A DNA stretch of 64,000 nucleotides, from NCBI GenBank assembly GCA_009763385.1, contig VDCT01000089.1:372001-436000 (forward strand), written 5' to 3'. The notes beneath the pieces are model-generated. The model ran no database searches, was not told the origin of the DNA, and saw nothing but the letters and a program-made list of their open reading frames with translations. Shown here piece after piece: positions 33,065 through 45,600 of this stretch. Numbering within the stretch: position 1 is the stretch's first letter; the number at the start of each line of letters is the position of its first letter. This stretch comes from Coix lacryma-jobi var. lacryma-jobi. Lineage: Eukaryota > Streptophyta > Magnoliopsida > Poales > Poaceae. A program made the position numbers and the translations under genes.

Positions 33065-33681
33065 CCCGACAGCGCTCTGTTCTTCCACCGATTCGATTCA
33101 AACTCTCCCAAAACAAAACCTCTAGGGCTCAAACTTGGAGAGATGAGTCACAAGGAGGATAGTGAGCTATCTCTAAGAGATCATGGCTCGAACCTATCTC
33201 CAAACCGATGAATCGAAGAAATTCGGGAGAAGGAAGAAAAACTTGACCCAAAATGAAAATCGACCGATCTACTAGCTCGTGGTGTTAGGGGTGAATTCCT
33301 TCGGTGGAAAGAAGTGCCTCACGAACTAGAAGAGCTTGGTTCAAACGGATTTGCAGAAGACATACCAAGCAAAGAGATCGAACGACGGGAAAAACATGGA
33401 GAAAAGCAACCCGCGAAGAACAAGAACAAAACGCGAATCACAACCACGAATCTTGCAACCGTGTGGCTACCACACGCTACAATAGTGAGATTACGGTCTC
33501 ACTTCCTCAAAATCTCACGGGCACAGAGGTATTGTTCTCTTCTCTGTGGATCTCAGTTCGCTACAGCAGGGAATGGGAGAGCAGGAAACCCTAGAAGCAA
33601 AAGAGCAAATGACTGAGATCATTTGGGAGGTGGGTGTCTCCCCCTACTTATCCTAATACTAATTCCCACTCTACCCCTAAG

Positions 33682-33689
33682 TATTTATA
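33682..33689 (-). promoter_or_regulatory. TATA box of Sirevirus LTR
   Basis: TATAAATA on the minus strand; the same box is at 32229-32236. At the equivalent place the CGGACTGTCCG subfamily has TAATTA, so its promoter may be weaker or moved. The hairpin array lies about 160-440 bases upstream. Confidence 0.65.
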
Positions 33690-33847
33690 GAGCGACCCAG
33701 CCAAACCCTAAGGCTATCCTGGACCAACCCAAAGAAGATGCTGATCCGACGGCCACGCCCGCACAACTGGTAGCGTTGCCTCGACGCAACCTCACTGATT
33801 GCCGCCACGTGCCGCCCTCGCTCCGCTTGTCCTTTTCACGGACTCTG

Positions 33848-34122
33848 CCCCCGGTTTTGTGGCCGAAACCGGGAAACCAGGCCTTCAAGTCCATCCCCCT
33901 GTTTTGTGGCCCAAACCGGGAAACCAGCCGCCCATCGCCTGAGTTTTGTGGCGCAAACTCAGAAACCCGCCAGCGCCCAGGTTTTGAGGCCCAAACCTGG
34001 AAACCGTCCTCAGCCTGAGTTTTGTGACCCAAACTCGGCAAACCCGCAGCACCCAGGTTTTGTGGCCCAAACCTGGAAACCGTCCACCCGGTGATTTTTC
34101 TGTGGCTCAACCACCAAACCGG
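33848..34122. repeat. Covarying hairpin array, third-subfamily LTR
   Basis: Seven units. Perfect arms include CCCGGTTT/AAACCGGG, CTGAGTTT/AAACTCAG and CCAGGTTT/AAACCTGG (twice); CTGAGTTT/AAACTCGG keeps pairing through a T-G wobble. One unit (CCTGTTT/AAACCGG) is decayed. Confidence 0.85.
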
Positions 34123-34466
34123 AGCTGTAGAGGGGAAGCACCGCCCGTGCACCCCATCCACCGACACGTGTCCCCAGGTCCTCGACCCGAGCAACACCGT
34201 GCCCCGCAAGTCTCCACTCGTCGCTGTCCTAGGCTGTCAGCCACCACAGCTGATCCTCAGGCCACCGGTCCCTCAGTCCAAGCCTCACGTCCGCCCTTCA
34301 CCGCTCCCGGTTCGTCGGTACGGCATGTCTCTACTTGACCTTCACCTTGCCTTCGATCACTGTCTCCGTGCTCGACACCTGCACAACACAAGCCAAAGAA
34401 CATGTGCATCAAACCCGTTGACAATCACTCATCACTCGAGACTCGGCATACACCCATGTATCCGCA

Positions 34467-34712
34467 CTTCCCCAATAAGAATAATATGAACATATCACTC
34501 TTAAATTGGAATTAGACAGCCTTAGTGATCCCCTCTATACTTCTAGATTCTCTGTCCTTGTTAGCTACTCAGGGGTTAGACTTTAAGACTTAACACTATC
34601 CATTACTTTGGGTTCGATATTAAAACTGGGTTACTCCGGTGAAGTGCTACATCGGTAGATTTTATCTGTGCGCTTGCTGATAAAGTAGAGTGTGCGTTAA
34701 TTTATACCAACA
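34467..34712 (+). repeat. Scrap of an Athila-like LTR 3' end
   Basis: The part with GTGAAGTGCTAC and TCTGTGCGCTTGC resembles 16575-16620 of the Athila-like LTR, and it ends ACCAACA at 34712. It seems to be a plus-strand LTR end cut on its left by the Sirevirus LTR and inserted into the gag of element C. Confidence 0.5.
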
Positions 34713-35505
34713 AAGGGTATGGTTTAGAATAAGTGGTCCTGGTAGGCTTGAACTGGACCCCCAAGCTGGTTTTGAGCGATCTAGTTATCTCTTCCTTAAA
34801 CCGATTTATGGCCCGTCCAAAATCGGTGTCAGCAAGATTGGTAGTGCTACCATGCATGGGATTGTGGCCTGGGTACTTCGGTGGATTTGGCAACATAGTT
34901 CCCTGTCGTCCTGAAGTCCTATTCGTTGTTGTACCCTGGTCAGTCTGTGTGGTCCGACCAGAGTTATGATGAATATTATTGGCAGTTGCCGATGTACCGG
35001 CTTCACCACGCCTGGTCTTAGTAGACCCTAGATATCCGAAATCAAGGTGTGACGTCTGCCCTCTAAAGGAATTAAAAGGCATGCCGAACTGTGGTTGCCC
35101 AGTTGGAACTTTGGGTTCGATAGTTTTACCTTCTAACTTATCCATGCGATCACTAAGCAATTTAAATGAATGCTGGATAGTATTGGTAAGAGTTTTCGAA
35201 GTATCGACCAGCATTGCAGAATAGTTAGCATGGGTAGGGTAAGAATCTTCAGGTACCTTGGTATTTACCTTGCCAGTAGCAACTTCAGCGTCCGTAGTGG
35301 ATGTAGTGGGGATGATCTCGCTAAAGTCTGGCTCCTTATCCTGTGTGACCCTGCCGCGCCGATCTTTAGAGCAGCTTTCCAGAAAAGCCTTCAAGACGAC
35401 ATCGAGCTTGGCCTGCGCCTGTTGCTTCAACTCGTCGGGGAGTTCGTCAATGCCCGCAGGATAGACGATGTTATCTTTATCAGTAGCACCATCTTTGCCG
35501 CCCAT
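34702..35505 (-). pseudogene. gag: N-terminal gag of gypsy element C
   Basis: The ATG at 35505 (MGGKDG) lies 27 bases beyond the primer site; a TTG further upstream is inside that site and is not used. The frame is open for 267 codons: an IDELPDELKQQAQAKLDVVL helix region like the opening of element A gag, a central Q/N/T-rich linker, and a C-terminal NRFKEEITRSLKTSLGVQF segment. It stops at the junction with the Athila-like LTR scrap near 34713, so the last codons derive from the inserted DNA and the capsid core is missing. Tat-like by layout; function in the element would be capsid assembly. Confidence 0.65.
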
Positions 35506-35531
35506 GTTGGTAGTAGATGAGATTTCAATCG

Positions 35532-35549
35532 TCCCCAGCGGAGTCGCCA
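35532..35549 (-). other. Primer-binding site of gypsy C
   Basis: On the minus strand TGGCGACTCCGCTGGGGA, seven bases after the LTR end; a common primer site in grass gypsy elements. tRNA species not assigned. Confidence 0.8.
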
Positions 35550-35556
35550 AAAAGTG

Positions 35557-36332
35557 TGTTGACGTCGGAAGTGATCCGAATCACACACCAGTAGGGCTAG
35601 AATGCCGAAGAGGTTGCGGATCAACCTGAGACAGCAAGGACCCTGGCTAAACCAACGAAAACCGATCTAGAGACCGGTGTATGTCGATCTAGGGTTTTAG
35701 GCCCTTGTGTTGATAACTCTGGAACTCCTCCCGGAAGACCCGTCAGGGAGAAGCACGTAGAGGTTGTTCTAGGACCAGCAAGGCCGCCTAGAACGCCGTC
35801 GAGTCTCACCGGGAGATGCGCCGAACAGCAGGGTAGAAGGGAAAAAGGGTAAAAGGGATAGTAGATTGATTTTGATCGATTGATGTTGGATGCCTCAATC
35901 GGCCATGATCCTCTAATATATATATAGAGGGGGTTGGTCTTATCCCAATAGGAAACATCTCCAGATACAATCTCCAAGTTTCCTATCCGGACTCCATTAA
36001 AATATAGAATCCAATCCGGACGTAATAAGGTAACCCTGATCTCACCAATCCTTGGATCGACTAGATCGGTTTAATGGGCTTTATCAGCCCATACTGATCA
36101 ACAAATCGTCCTTACAAGAGAAAAGGATCCACATATTAGCGCCGGACTCAGCTTTCATTATAATTATGAGGCTTCCGACCAAGGCCATCTGGTCGGACAT
36201 AACATGAGTGATCGGAAACCCAAAATGATCAGGCTCATCCGATCTCTCAAAAAGACAAATTCGACTCTAATATTACAGGCCGAATACTTCCTCTAAATTC
36301 ATCTTTATCTGTGACACTTTTGAGTGTCAACA
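35557..36332 (-). repeat. 5' LTR of gypsy C (776 bp)
   Basis: Bounded by TGTTGACGTC and GAGTGTCAACA, giving a 7-base terminal inverted repeat TGTTGAC/GTCAACA. Contains TATATATATAGAGG-like sequence at about 35915-35930, a plausible TATA region. No coding content. Confidence 0.85.
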
Positions 36333-36857
36333 GAGTCCTTGACGTCGATTGCGTTTCGAGGAGGGGAGATTGACGATGGCGGTGGACTGAGGTGGTCGGG
36401 ATGCGGCGATGGGCGCTCGGGAGGGGAAGAGAGAGCTTGCGGACCTGAGAAACGCTGGCGGCGTGCTCGTGGGGATCCGTCGGTGCCCAATAAATAGAGG
36501 AGGAAGCAGTGAGGGAGCGACAGAGCTTGGTCGTGAGCACCAATGGCGGGTCGCTGGCGACCGCCTCCACTGGGTTCGTGAAGAGGGGAGAGGGGGAGCG
36601 GCTATGCGGCTTCCTCGGATTGTGGACTGCGGTTTCGAGCGCTGGGCTTGGTCGAGGTGCTCTAGTCACGCGGAGGCGGTGGACGCGGGGAGGCAATGTG
36701 GGCGGGCGAGCTTGGTGTGGGGTCAAGCCCAATCGCCACGGGGAAGGGGATGAGCCTGACATGGGGGCCTCGCCTGTTAGCGAGAGGATGGCGCGGGCTA
36801 GCTCAATCAGAGAGAGGGGACGAATGGGCGTGGGGGAGCACAGCTTTGCTGGGCCGG
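36333..36857. other. GC-rich spacer of uncertain origin
   Basis: A G/C-rich stretch between the gypsy C LTR and the Del-like LTR. A 239-codon minus-strand ORF crosses it, but also crosses both element boundaries, so it is not a gene. A CTATTTATTG sequence near 36487 (minus strand) could be a TATA box. It may be a fragment of another LTR or of a captured gene exon. Confidence 0.4.
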
Positions 36858-37799
36858 TGTAACACCCCAGGTGTTCGCCGTCAGTTGAGCTCGGACTTCG
36901 TATATCAAGCAACGATGAAGAACTGAATTCAAGTTTAGTCAGTGGTGACAGAAGTGCCAGGATCAATCTCAGAGGCAGAACCTCCGTTTGAATTATTCGG
37001 GAAGTAATTAATGGAGCTAGTTAATATTAATCACCAATTTATGAATATTCAGGAATTATGATAAACCTGGATTTTTCGTATGACCCACCTCCATTCCTGT
37101 CTATAGGAACTGGGGAAAAGTTTCGTGAAGTTTGGAATCAAAAAGTCACATGAAATGACGAGTCGCAGCTTTGACAGTGCTGACTGATTAACGGAAGAAA
37201 ATCATTCGTGTTAAACCAAGTGTTGCAGTTATGCCCGATCAACTATATATGAACTCACGGTCAAAAGTTATGAAAGTTCTGTGTTGAGCAGATGGCCAGA
37301 AAATGTGTCGACCGACGAGAAACCCTAATTCGGATCCTACCGGGTGATTGTTTTGACCGGCGTTGAACGGTATTTTCGGATGCTCGCATGTCAGATTGCC
37401 TTAAACGAAAGTTGTAATACAGTTCGAGAGGAACAAATTTTGTTTTATGGCCGAGACCTGGATCGGTGCCGAAAATAGTGAAAACGAGCTCGCAAGATGA
37501 GATACAACGCGGATTTCAGGTTCCGGAAATTGGTTAAGTCTGTACAGCGAAATTGGAATTTCGGTCACCGCGACGCTGCCGTCGACGATCGTTACCGGAC
37601 AAACGATTGGGAATTTGACCGAGTGCCTTTAACGAAAGTCGGAGTACTCGGCGAGACGACGACAACAAAATTAGTTTCCTCGAAATCGGAGTCCGTTTGT
37701 GCAGTGTTTGCAATTTTGGAGTTTGACCGAAAGTTTCCGGAAATATGCCATTTTGGGAAAGAAATTTTGGGGAAGAATTTCACGGCACTTTTGGTCATG

Positions 37800-38300
37800 G
37801 CCGACCGGCCCTAGTTCCGAGGCCGCGCCTCCCCCTCCGACAAAAAGGAGCGAGGTCCTTCCCCGGCCTCCTCTCTCCCTCTTTCTCCCATTCAGTTTCC
37901 TTTCTTCCTCTTTCTCTCTTCAGCCAAGGAAGAAAAACAGCAGAGCTGCGAGCTCCATCCATGGCCGCCTGCTCCTCCTCCCCTCGGCGAGCAGCTGGTC
38001 CCCTCTCCTTGCTCCTTCTCCCTGGTCGCCCGGCTCCCTCCTCCTCTTCTGCGCCCTCTGCAGAAACCCGCGAGGAGCCGCGGCTCTTTTTCTACGCGCC
38101 TCTGGCCAGCACGCGGTCGCCAGGAGGGAGCAGCGCTGGCAGCAGCAGCAGCGGCGCCGAGGGCACCCTCAGCCGGCGGCCAAGGCAGCCCCAAACCCGA
38201 ACCGGCTCCTCCCTGCAAGAGCCCGACCATCCCCGTCGTTTCCCGAGGTTCTCCCGTCGATTCCTCATGAAAAGAAAGAAGAAGCCCCATCTAGTAAACT
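37800..38300 (+). other. GC-rich exon-like block in the Del-like LTR
   Basis: Open in two plus-strand frames (37699-38328 and 37745-38302) with serine-, proline- and arginine-rich translations and no recognised domain. An AT-rich stretch follows, the layout of a first exon and intron, but no splice model is supported. A comparable GC-rich block occurs in the related LTR at about 62100-62428. I regard it as LTR sequence, not a gene. Confidence 0.5.
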
Positions 38301-39446
38301 GAAACTTTTTCTAGGTGTTTTTATGTAATGTTGTATGACTCATTTGATTTACTAATTGCTCCTTTACTGATTTCTGCAGATCCAGGGGTCCCAGATGTGA
38401 AATCTGTTTTAATTTTCGTTTTTAATTGAATGGTGAATCTGAGTGAAACTTGTAAAATGCATAATAAATTGTGTATTTGTCCAAAAATTGCAAGTGAGCA
38501 CTTTTTCGAATCCTTGTGAGTAGATCTATCCACTGATTGTATAATATGTTGGCTGTTAGTGTAAAGTTTGTGTTGTGATATTTTATTTATGTTAAATAGG
38601 CTTAAATAGGGAGAAAATGATATCTGCTGTTATGTTGCTTGAAATGATATGAAATTTTTATGGTAGGCTCCACTGGTTATGTGTGTGCTGTAATAAACAT
38701 TTCAGAATTTTTGGTGTATGTATGAATTAGTTATGATTTCTTCTTGCTTTCAGCTCATTAAATGGATTAAAATGAATTGTGACAAATGTTTGGATGTAAA
38801 AATGGAAAAGGTGGTTCCACTGCCTTCCCATGATGTTGTTATAGCTTGAATAATTTTATGGTGGCCATCTGGTTGCAGAAAATATGATTTATAGAATTTT
38901 GTTGCTCTCACATGCATATTAGTGAATAAAACTTGTCCTGTTTTTAATAAATAAATTATAATACTTGAGCATGTGATACTTTTGCAGTGGTCATCATTTA
39001 GCATTATCTATCACCTATAAAAATATGAATTCTGAAGGACCGAGAATGCAATAGCAAGACGACCAGAGGGGGGTGAATGAGAGCCAATAAAATTTCTATC
39101 AAAACTTTAGGCCAAATGTCCCAAAATCAACCCCAAGAAGCAACGACCGAAACCGTGATGCTCACAACCCTTGGAAGAGGGTGGATGATACCTAGGATCA
39201 CAGCTGAGCACCACAAAGCACAAGCAAACCAAAGACCAAAAGCTCCGGCTCAAGTTTGCCCCTTGAAAACCGAGTCCCGAGCGTAGATTGGAGGCTACGT
39301 CGAGAAATCCGCAAATACCAATGCTAACAAGTAGCAAAGATACTTAGAAATGTTTCTTGGTTAACTCTAGGGCCAAACGAGATGTCCGAAAACCAAGCCA
39401 AAAAGCCGGGAGAGCAAATGCACTAAAAATCAGCCTTCAGTAGGGT

Positions 39447-39710
39447 CCCGGACAGTCCGCGGGTACGGTCCCGGAGTGTCTGCGGTAACTGCGGACTGTC
39501 CGCCAAGAAGTCTTGGACTGTCCGCCGGCAAAAACGCAAAAACTGCAAGTCTGCTGAAGTTCCCTGGTCGACTCCCGGACTGTCCGCGAGTTCCAACGGC
39601 GGACTGTCCGCCGTTCAAAAAGAACTCGACCGTACAAGCTGCGCAGCCACGAACTCGGCTGGAGCCCGACGCGCGGACTGTCCGCCGGTCAAACCGCGGA
39701 CTGTCCACGG
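39447..39710. repeat. CGGACTGTCCG palindrome array, Sirevirus 2 3' LTR
   Basis: About eight copies and near-copies (for example CGGACAGTCCG, CGGACTGTCCG, CGGACTGTCCA). Same position as in Sirevirus 1 and in the 5' LTR (48907-49148). Confidence 0.85.
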
Positions 39711-40510
39711 ATGAACAGAGAGGGCGATTTTGGTCGCCCTTCTCCCAAATCTCTCCAAATTTGATCCAAATCAAAATCCCACGTTCCCAAACTTGGAGAA
39801 GAAGATCACGGGGTAGTTAGGAGACTATCCTCAAGAAATCATCCGCTCAAATCAACTAAATCACCGGGAAATCAAAAGGGAAGGTGTATGAACCAAAAAA
39901 GCGCCATAAAAACGAAATCAACCCGATCTACTTGTTCGTGAGGAGTTAGATGAATTCCTTTGGTCGAAATGACCTCCTCACTAAGATGAACAAGATGATT
40001 CAAACGGATTTCGCAAAGACGCATTAGAGAGGGAGATCGAGTGACGAGAAAATTGCGGAGAAACGAAGAACGCGAAGAACACAAAACAAAATGCGAATCA
40101 AGTCATCGATCTGCAACCGTGTGGCTACCACACGCTACGACAGTGAGGTTACGGCCTCACTTCCTCAAAATCTCAAGTACACAGAGGAATGGTTCTCTGC
40201 GGATCTCAGTAGCTACAGCAGAGAATGGGAGAGCAGGAAAACCTAAGCCTGAAAGAGCAAATGACTGAGATAGATGAAGAGGTGGGTGTCTCCCCCTACT
40301 TATCCTAATTCTAACTAATCCTAATTCCCAATCTACCCCTAACTAATTACAGAGCGAACCAGCTAAACTCTAAGGTTATTCTGGACCAACTCGTGGTAGG
40401 TGGTGATCCGACGGCCACGCCCGCACAACTCGAAGCGTTGCCTCGACGCAACCTCTCGATTGCCGCCACGTGCCGCCACCGCTCTACCCGTCCTTTTCCC
40501 GGACGCCGCA

Positions 40511-40824
40511 CCCCCGGTTTTGTGGCCGAAACCGGGAAACCAGGCCTTCACGCCAACCCCCGGTTTTGAGGCCCAAAACGGGAAACCAACCTCCAAGTCC
40601 GTCCCCTAGTTTTGTGGCCGAAACCAGGAAACCCACCAGCGCCCAGGTTTTGAGGCCCAAACCTGGAAACCGTCCTCAGCCCGAGTTTTGTGGCCCAAAC
40701 TCGGAAACCCGCCGCACGCCCAGGTTTTGTGGCCCAAACCTGGAAGCCGAGCACCCGAGTTTTGTGGCCCAAACTCGGAAACCATCCACCCGGTGGTTTT
40801 TCTGTGGCTCAACCACCAAACCGG
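40511..40824. repeat. Covarying hairpin array, Sirevirus 2 3' LTR
   Basis: Eight units: perfect stems CCCGGTTT/AAACCGGG, CCAGGTTT/AAACCTGG (twice), CCGAGTTT/AAACTCGG (twice) and GGTGGTT/AACCACC; two units carry one mismatch. Confidence 0.9.
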
Positions 40825-41168
40825 AGCTGTAGAGGGGATGCACCGCCCGTGCACCCCGTCCACCGACACGTGTCCCCAGGTCCTCGACCCGAGCAACACC
40901 GTGCCCCGCAAGTCTCCGCTCGTCACTGTCCCAGGCTGTCAGCCACCACAGCTGATCCTCAGGCCACCGGTCCCTCAGTCCAAGCCTCACGTCCGCCCTT
41001 CACCGCTCCCGGTCCATTGGCATGGCACTTCTTTACTTGACCTTCACCTTGCCCTCGATCACTGTCTCCGTGCTCGACACCTGCACAACACAAGCCAAAG
41101 AACCTGTGATCAAACTCATTGACAATCACTCATCACACCGAGACTCGGCATACACCCATGTATCCGCA

Positions 41169-42614
41169 ATCTCCCCCTTGATGAGTGCATTGTCAACTAC
41201 TCACACAAATCATAATGAAAGAAGAAGGAAGGAAGAAGGAGAAGAGAGAACTCGACCAAATGACCCAAAAGCATAGCAAAGCCGAAGAAGGTCAAGTGGA
41301 AGGAGTAAAACGCACTGAAAAACGTTTGCTAGTACCTCAAGAAAGAGGCGAAGGCTCAACACAACTAGCAAACTCCCCCTCGAAAAGTGCACGCAACCAG
41401 GAAAACTCCCCCTTAGTTGAACACACGGGAAACATATGATTTGCAATATTTTCTCCCCCCTTAGTTAAACGTTCGGAGAACACATGATTTGTCATTTTTC
41501 TCCCCCTTAGTTGAAAATGCACTTATCAAGTAAAGGCAACGTCAGGCAATCGAGCAAAGTTCTCCCCCTCAGAAAATGCACCATCTAAAGTGCCAAGCAG
41601 AGAAGTTCTCTGTACCAACAAGAGAAGTTCTCCCCCTTCCAAAATGCATATGAGTCAAGATGCAAGTTAGCAGCTTCAGGAATATAGTCAAAAGAATGCA
41701 AAGATGCTCTAACCAGTATAACTCCAATGTCACAACTAAGCACTCATGCTAGCAAAGGCTCAAACTGATCACTGAATACGAAATATGAACATATGAGCAA
41801 AGTGAGCAGTTTTGAGTCAAAAGGTATTCACCATCAAAATAGCACGACACATGTATAGACATGAAACCGAACAAGTGCTAAACAAGTATACAAGGTGAAC
41901 TACCCCTAGCAAAGTTCAATCATCATGCTATAGAATGAAACATATACTTGTGATTTCATATTTTAAATCGGAGTTGCAGCGGTGAAATTACACAAGTTCA
42001 AATTCAGCATGTAATTGCGAGAGGTTGAAAGCTTGTCATTGCCTAACTTTTCAACCGAGCGAAGCCTATGCCGAAGCAATCAGAAGCTTAAAGCTACGGT
42101 TTTGGTCATACACTACACGACTCAAGTTTAACTCAAAGTGCAATGAGAAACAGTCTCGATACCGTGATGTGTTGACAAGCAATCCCATCTTAATCTTTTC
42201 AATTCACTCAACACTTGGTTCAAATTTTAAACAGGATATGAACAGACCAAGCAAGTGAATGACTTAGAACTAGAGACATAGCAACCTAGCATATATGAAA
42301 AGCACGAGTGAATTCAACACATCCTACACATGCTAGTTGCATATCTCAATGGTGAACATTTTCAAGTTTTATGTTCATTAAGCAAATTCACCATTTCAAA
42401 ATAGCTTAGCTCACAACATGTACTAGTGATCAGAAAGAGCATAAGCTACAAGCATCAACATCAGCATCGGAGCATACTACATAGAGCATAGTAACATTCT
42501 AATGATTATATACATGAAGCTCAGAATGTAAATGTGTATGCTGAAATGCAAAAGAAAAGAAAGACAAACGAAAAGAGTCAGTCTATAATACAAGAACCAA
42601 AATGTTTCCCCCAT
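41169..42614 (-). other. Polypurine tracts and noncoding 3' region of Sirevirus 2
   Basis: The terminal tract (AAGGGGGAGAT) adjoins the LTR. Further G-rich tracts lie at about 41374, 41406, 41450, 41500, 41563 and 41625. From 41640 to 42614 there is no ORF or clear motif; an envelope-like gene is not present. Confidence 0.8.
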
Positions 42615-45600
42615 CTAAAAGGGGAAACACACACCAAGCTCACCCCTCAACCGATTAAAGGTTGATTCGTCTAAAGGCTTGGTGAAAATATCAGCCAGCT
42701 GATGATGAGTATCGACATGGCGAAGGTCGATATCACCCTTCTCCTCGTGATCACGCAAAAACTAAAAGCGCACATCAATGTGTTTGGTCTTCGAGTGAAG
42801 TACGGGGTTCTTAGCAACGCTAATAGCACTCGTGCTGTCACAAAGCAAAGGCACACGAGAAAAGCTCAGACCAAAATCACGCAAAGTGGCCATCATCCAA
42901 AGCAACTGAGAACAGCAGCTAGCCGCAGCAACATATTCAGCCTCTGTGGTAGACTGAGCGACACTAGACTGCTTGCGAGAAGACCACGATACAAGAGAAG
43001 AACCAATAAACTGGCAAGTCCCAGAAGTGAACTTGCGCTCAATACGGCAACCAGCAAAATCGGCATTGAAATAACCGCAAAGAGAGAGGGTAGAGGAAGC
43101 AGAATACCAAATCTCAAACTCAGGTGTGCAACGAAGGTACCTGAAAATGCGCTTCACTGCCTGACAGTGAGAAGTGCGCAGCGACGCCTGAAAGCGCGCG
43201 CACAGACACACCGCGAACTGGATGTCCGGGCGTGTCGCCGTCAGGTAGAGGAGCGACCCGATCATGCTTCGGTACTCCTTCTAGTCCACTGCTTCTCCAT
43301 CCTTGTTTGCATCCAGGGCCGTCGTCGTCGACATGGGTGTTGGAAGAGGCTTGGCCTCACCCATATCGAACCGCTTCAGCAAGTCCTTGGTGTACTTGCC
43401 CTGGTGCACAAACGTCCCCTCTCGGGATTGCTTAATTTGCAACCCGAGAAAGAATGTCAACTCGCCCATCATGCTCATCTCGAACTCCCTGCTCATAATG
43501 TCTGCAAACTTGGCAACCAAAGCATGAGAAGAACCACCGAAAATGATATCATCCACGTAAATCTGGACCAAGAGAGTGTCTTTGCCTTGCTTGAGGAGAA
43601 AGAGCGTTTTATCTACACATCCCATTTTAAAACCCTTAGCTAGCAAAAAGGTTTTCAATCTATCATACCAGGCTCTAGGGGCTTGTTTCAAACCATATAA
43701 AGCTTTGTGAAGTTTAAAAACATGGTTCGAAAACTTGGGATTTTCAAAACCGGGGGGTTGCTCAACATAAACTTCCTTTCTATGTAGCCATTTAAGAAGG
43801 CACTCTTGACATCCATTTGAAAAAGTTTGAAACCTTTGGGTGCAGCAAAAACCAAGACTATCCTAATAGCCTCCAAACGAGCTACTAGAGCAAAAGTCTC
43901 CTCATAGTCTATCCCATCCTTCTGACTATAACCCTTGGCCACAAGACGCGCTTTGTTCCTCACAATGTGGCCATCCTCTCCTTGTTTGTTTTTGAAAACT
44001 CATTTTGTCCCTATAGGATTACAGTCTGGAGGAGGTGGAACTAGAACCCAAACCCAATTTCTCTCAAAATTTTGTAACTCCTCATGCATGCCATTGACCC
44101 AATCGGGATCCGTCAAGGCGTGTCCAACATCTCGGGGTTCAAAATTAGCAACAAATGCAGAACGAGCAAAGTGAGAAATGTGTTGTGACCTAGATCGAGT
44201 GACACGTTCGTCGATGCTGCCGATCATCTGCTGAGGCGGGTGCTGGCGCTGGATGTGTCGTGGCGCCTCCCGAGCTGAAGTAGCCTCTCCCTCAACAGCA
44301 GCTGGTGCCTCCCCGGGTACAAAAGGTACCGCTCGGGGTGGCGGATCCCACGGCCCCAGGAAGAATAGGTATCGGGGCCGTGAGTCGTCGTAGAAGCCGC
44401 TCCTTGCGGCACAGCAGGTGGAGGCGATGCTGGGTCACCCATGCCTTCAGCATCCTTATCCTCATCATCGAAAAGAGGCTCACCAACCTCATGATCACCT
44501 GCACGCTCAAAACGAGAAGAAGGACAAACAATGGTCTCGTCGAAGGTGACATCAGATGTCTCCATGACTCGGTTAGTATCAAGGTTAAGTACACGATATG
44601 CGCGAGTGTGAGTGCCATAACCCAAAAATACACCGTCAGAAGAATGAGACTCAAATTTGTCCAGGTTGCCTTTCTTCAATATAAAACAATGGCAACCAAA
44701 GACTCTAAAATAACTCACCTTGGGCTGTCTACCAAAACGCAACTCATAAGAGGTCTTCTTCAATAAAGCTCTCAGAAAAATGCGATTTGAAATGTAGCAT
44801 GCAGTGTTCCTAGCTTCAGCCCAATATCGCCTAGGAGTCCTATGCTCATCGAGCATCGTCCTGGCCATCTCCACAAGGGTCCGATTCTTCCTCTCTACAA
44901 CACCATTTTGGGGCGGTGTGTAGGGGGAAGAAAACTGATGCTCCAAACCCAAAGAGTTACAAAACTTCTCAAAATCCGAATTCTTGAATTCGGAACCATT
45001 ATCACTTCTAATAGCTTGCATCGAGTTCATAGGGAACTCGTTCTGAAGACGCAAAATCAGATTGCGAGCAAAGGAGAAAGTCTCGGTCTTTTCAGCCAAA
45101 AAGAAGACCCACGAATATCTCGAAAAATCGTCGACAACAACCAAAACATACCACTTCCCCCCAACTGAGCTCACCCGAGCCGGACCAACAAGGTCCATGT
45201 GTAAAAGCTCTCCAGGGTGCGAAGTCATGACCTTAGTCACTGGATGGTGGGGAGCGGCAACCATCTTTCCATGTCTACAAGAATGGCAAACTAGATCCTT
45301 CTCCATCGAAAGCTTGGGCAATCCTCGGATTAGGCCAAGTGAGCTAAGTCTTGCAAGCAAGTCGAAGCTTAAGTGACTGAGCCTCCTATGCCACTTCCAA
45401 AGATCAGAAGAAGAAGGACTAGCCAAAAGACAGCGGGAAATACCAAACGACTCCGAGAAGTTCGCACGAAAGACTTTCCCAAAGGGCGAAATCAAACAAA
45501 CAAGATTGCCCTGAGGATCTAAAATGCGACTGAGATTCGGTTTAAAATGAATCTCATAGTCATCATCAAAAAGTTGCGAAATAGAAAGAAGGTTAAAATG

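Larger units (their letters stand above)
11795..34466 (-). mobile_element. Sirevirus (Ty1/copia) element 1, nested and rearranged
   Basis: Minus-strand element: 3' LTR 11795-13888, polypurine tracts, noncoding 3' region, pol (28285-25130), gag (30921-28300), primer site, then LTR sequence 30985-34466. The body is split by the Athila-like insertion at 14960-24579. Large gag with two zinc knuckles and coiled coil, multiple polypurine tracts and palindromic LTR repeats are the marks of Sireviruses. The two LTR ends belong to different subfamilies and flanks (CATGC left, CTTCC right) do not match, so the 5' side is probably a recombinant. Confidence 0.85.
32439..34466 (-). repeat. Sirevirus LTR of a third subfamily (2028 bp)
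   Basis: Complete LTR by its ends (TGAAGGACCG at 32439, GTATCCGCA at 34466) placed directly against the broken LTR on its left. Flanks ATGTC and CTTCC do not form a target duplication, so it is either a recombined LTR or an insertion with later deletion. TATA box TATAAATA lies at 33682-33689 (minus strand). Confidence 0.8.
34713..36332 (-). mobile_element. Ty3/gypsy element C, 5' fragment
   Basis: Minus-strand fragment made of 5' LTR (36332-35557), primer site and the first part of gag. The remainder is lost at 34713. Confidence 0.8.
39033..41168 (-). repeat. 3' LTR of Sirevirus 2 (2136 bp)
   Basis: TGAAGGACCG to GTATCCGCA, next to the polypurine tract at 41169. It contains a CGGACTGTCCG-type array (39447-39710) and the hairpin array at 40511-40824. 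Confidence 0.95.

Noticed and set aside
35506..35550. Start of gypsy C gag at a TTG (35550)
   Set aside because: That codon is within the primer-binding site; the ATG at 35505 is the reasonable start.
36247..36966. 239-codon minus-strand ORF rich in S, P and R
   Set aside because: Crosses the end of the gypsy C LTR and the start of the Del-like LTR, so it cannot be one gene; caused by GC-rich sequence.
37699..38328. Two overlapping plus-strand ORFs of about 200 codons
   Set aside because: GC-rich LTR sequence open in several frames, low-complexity products, no domain.
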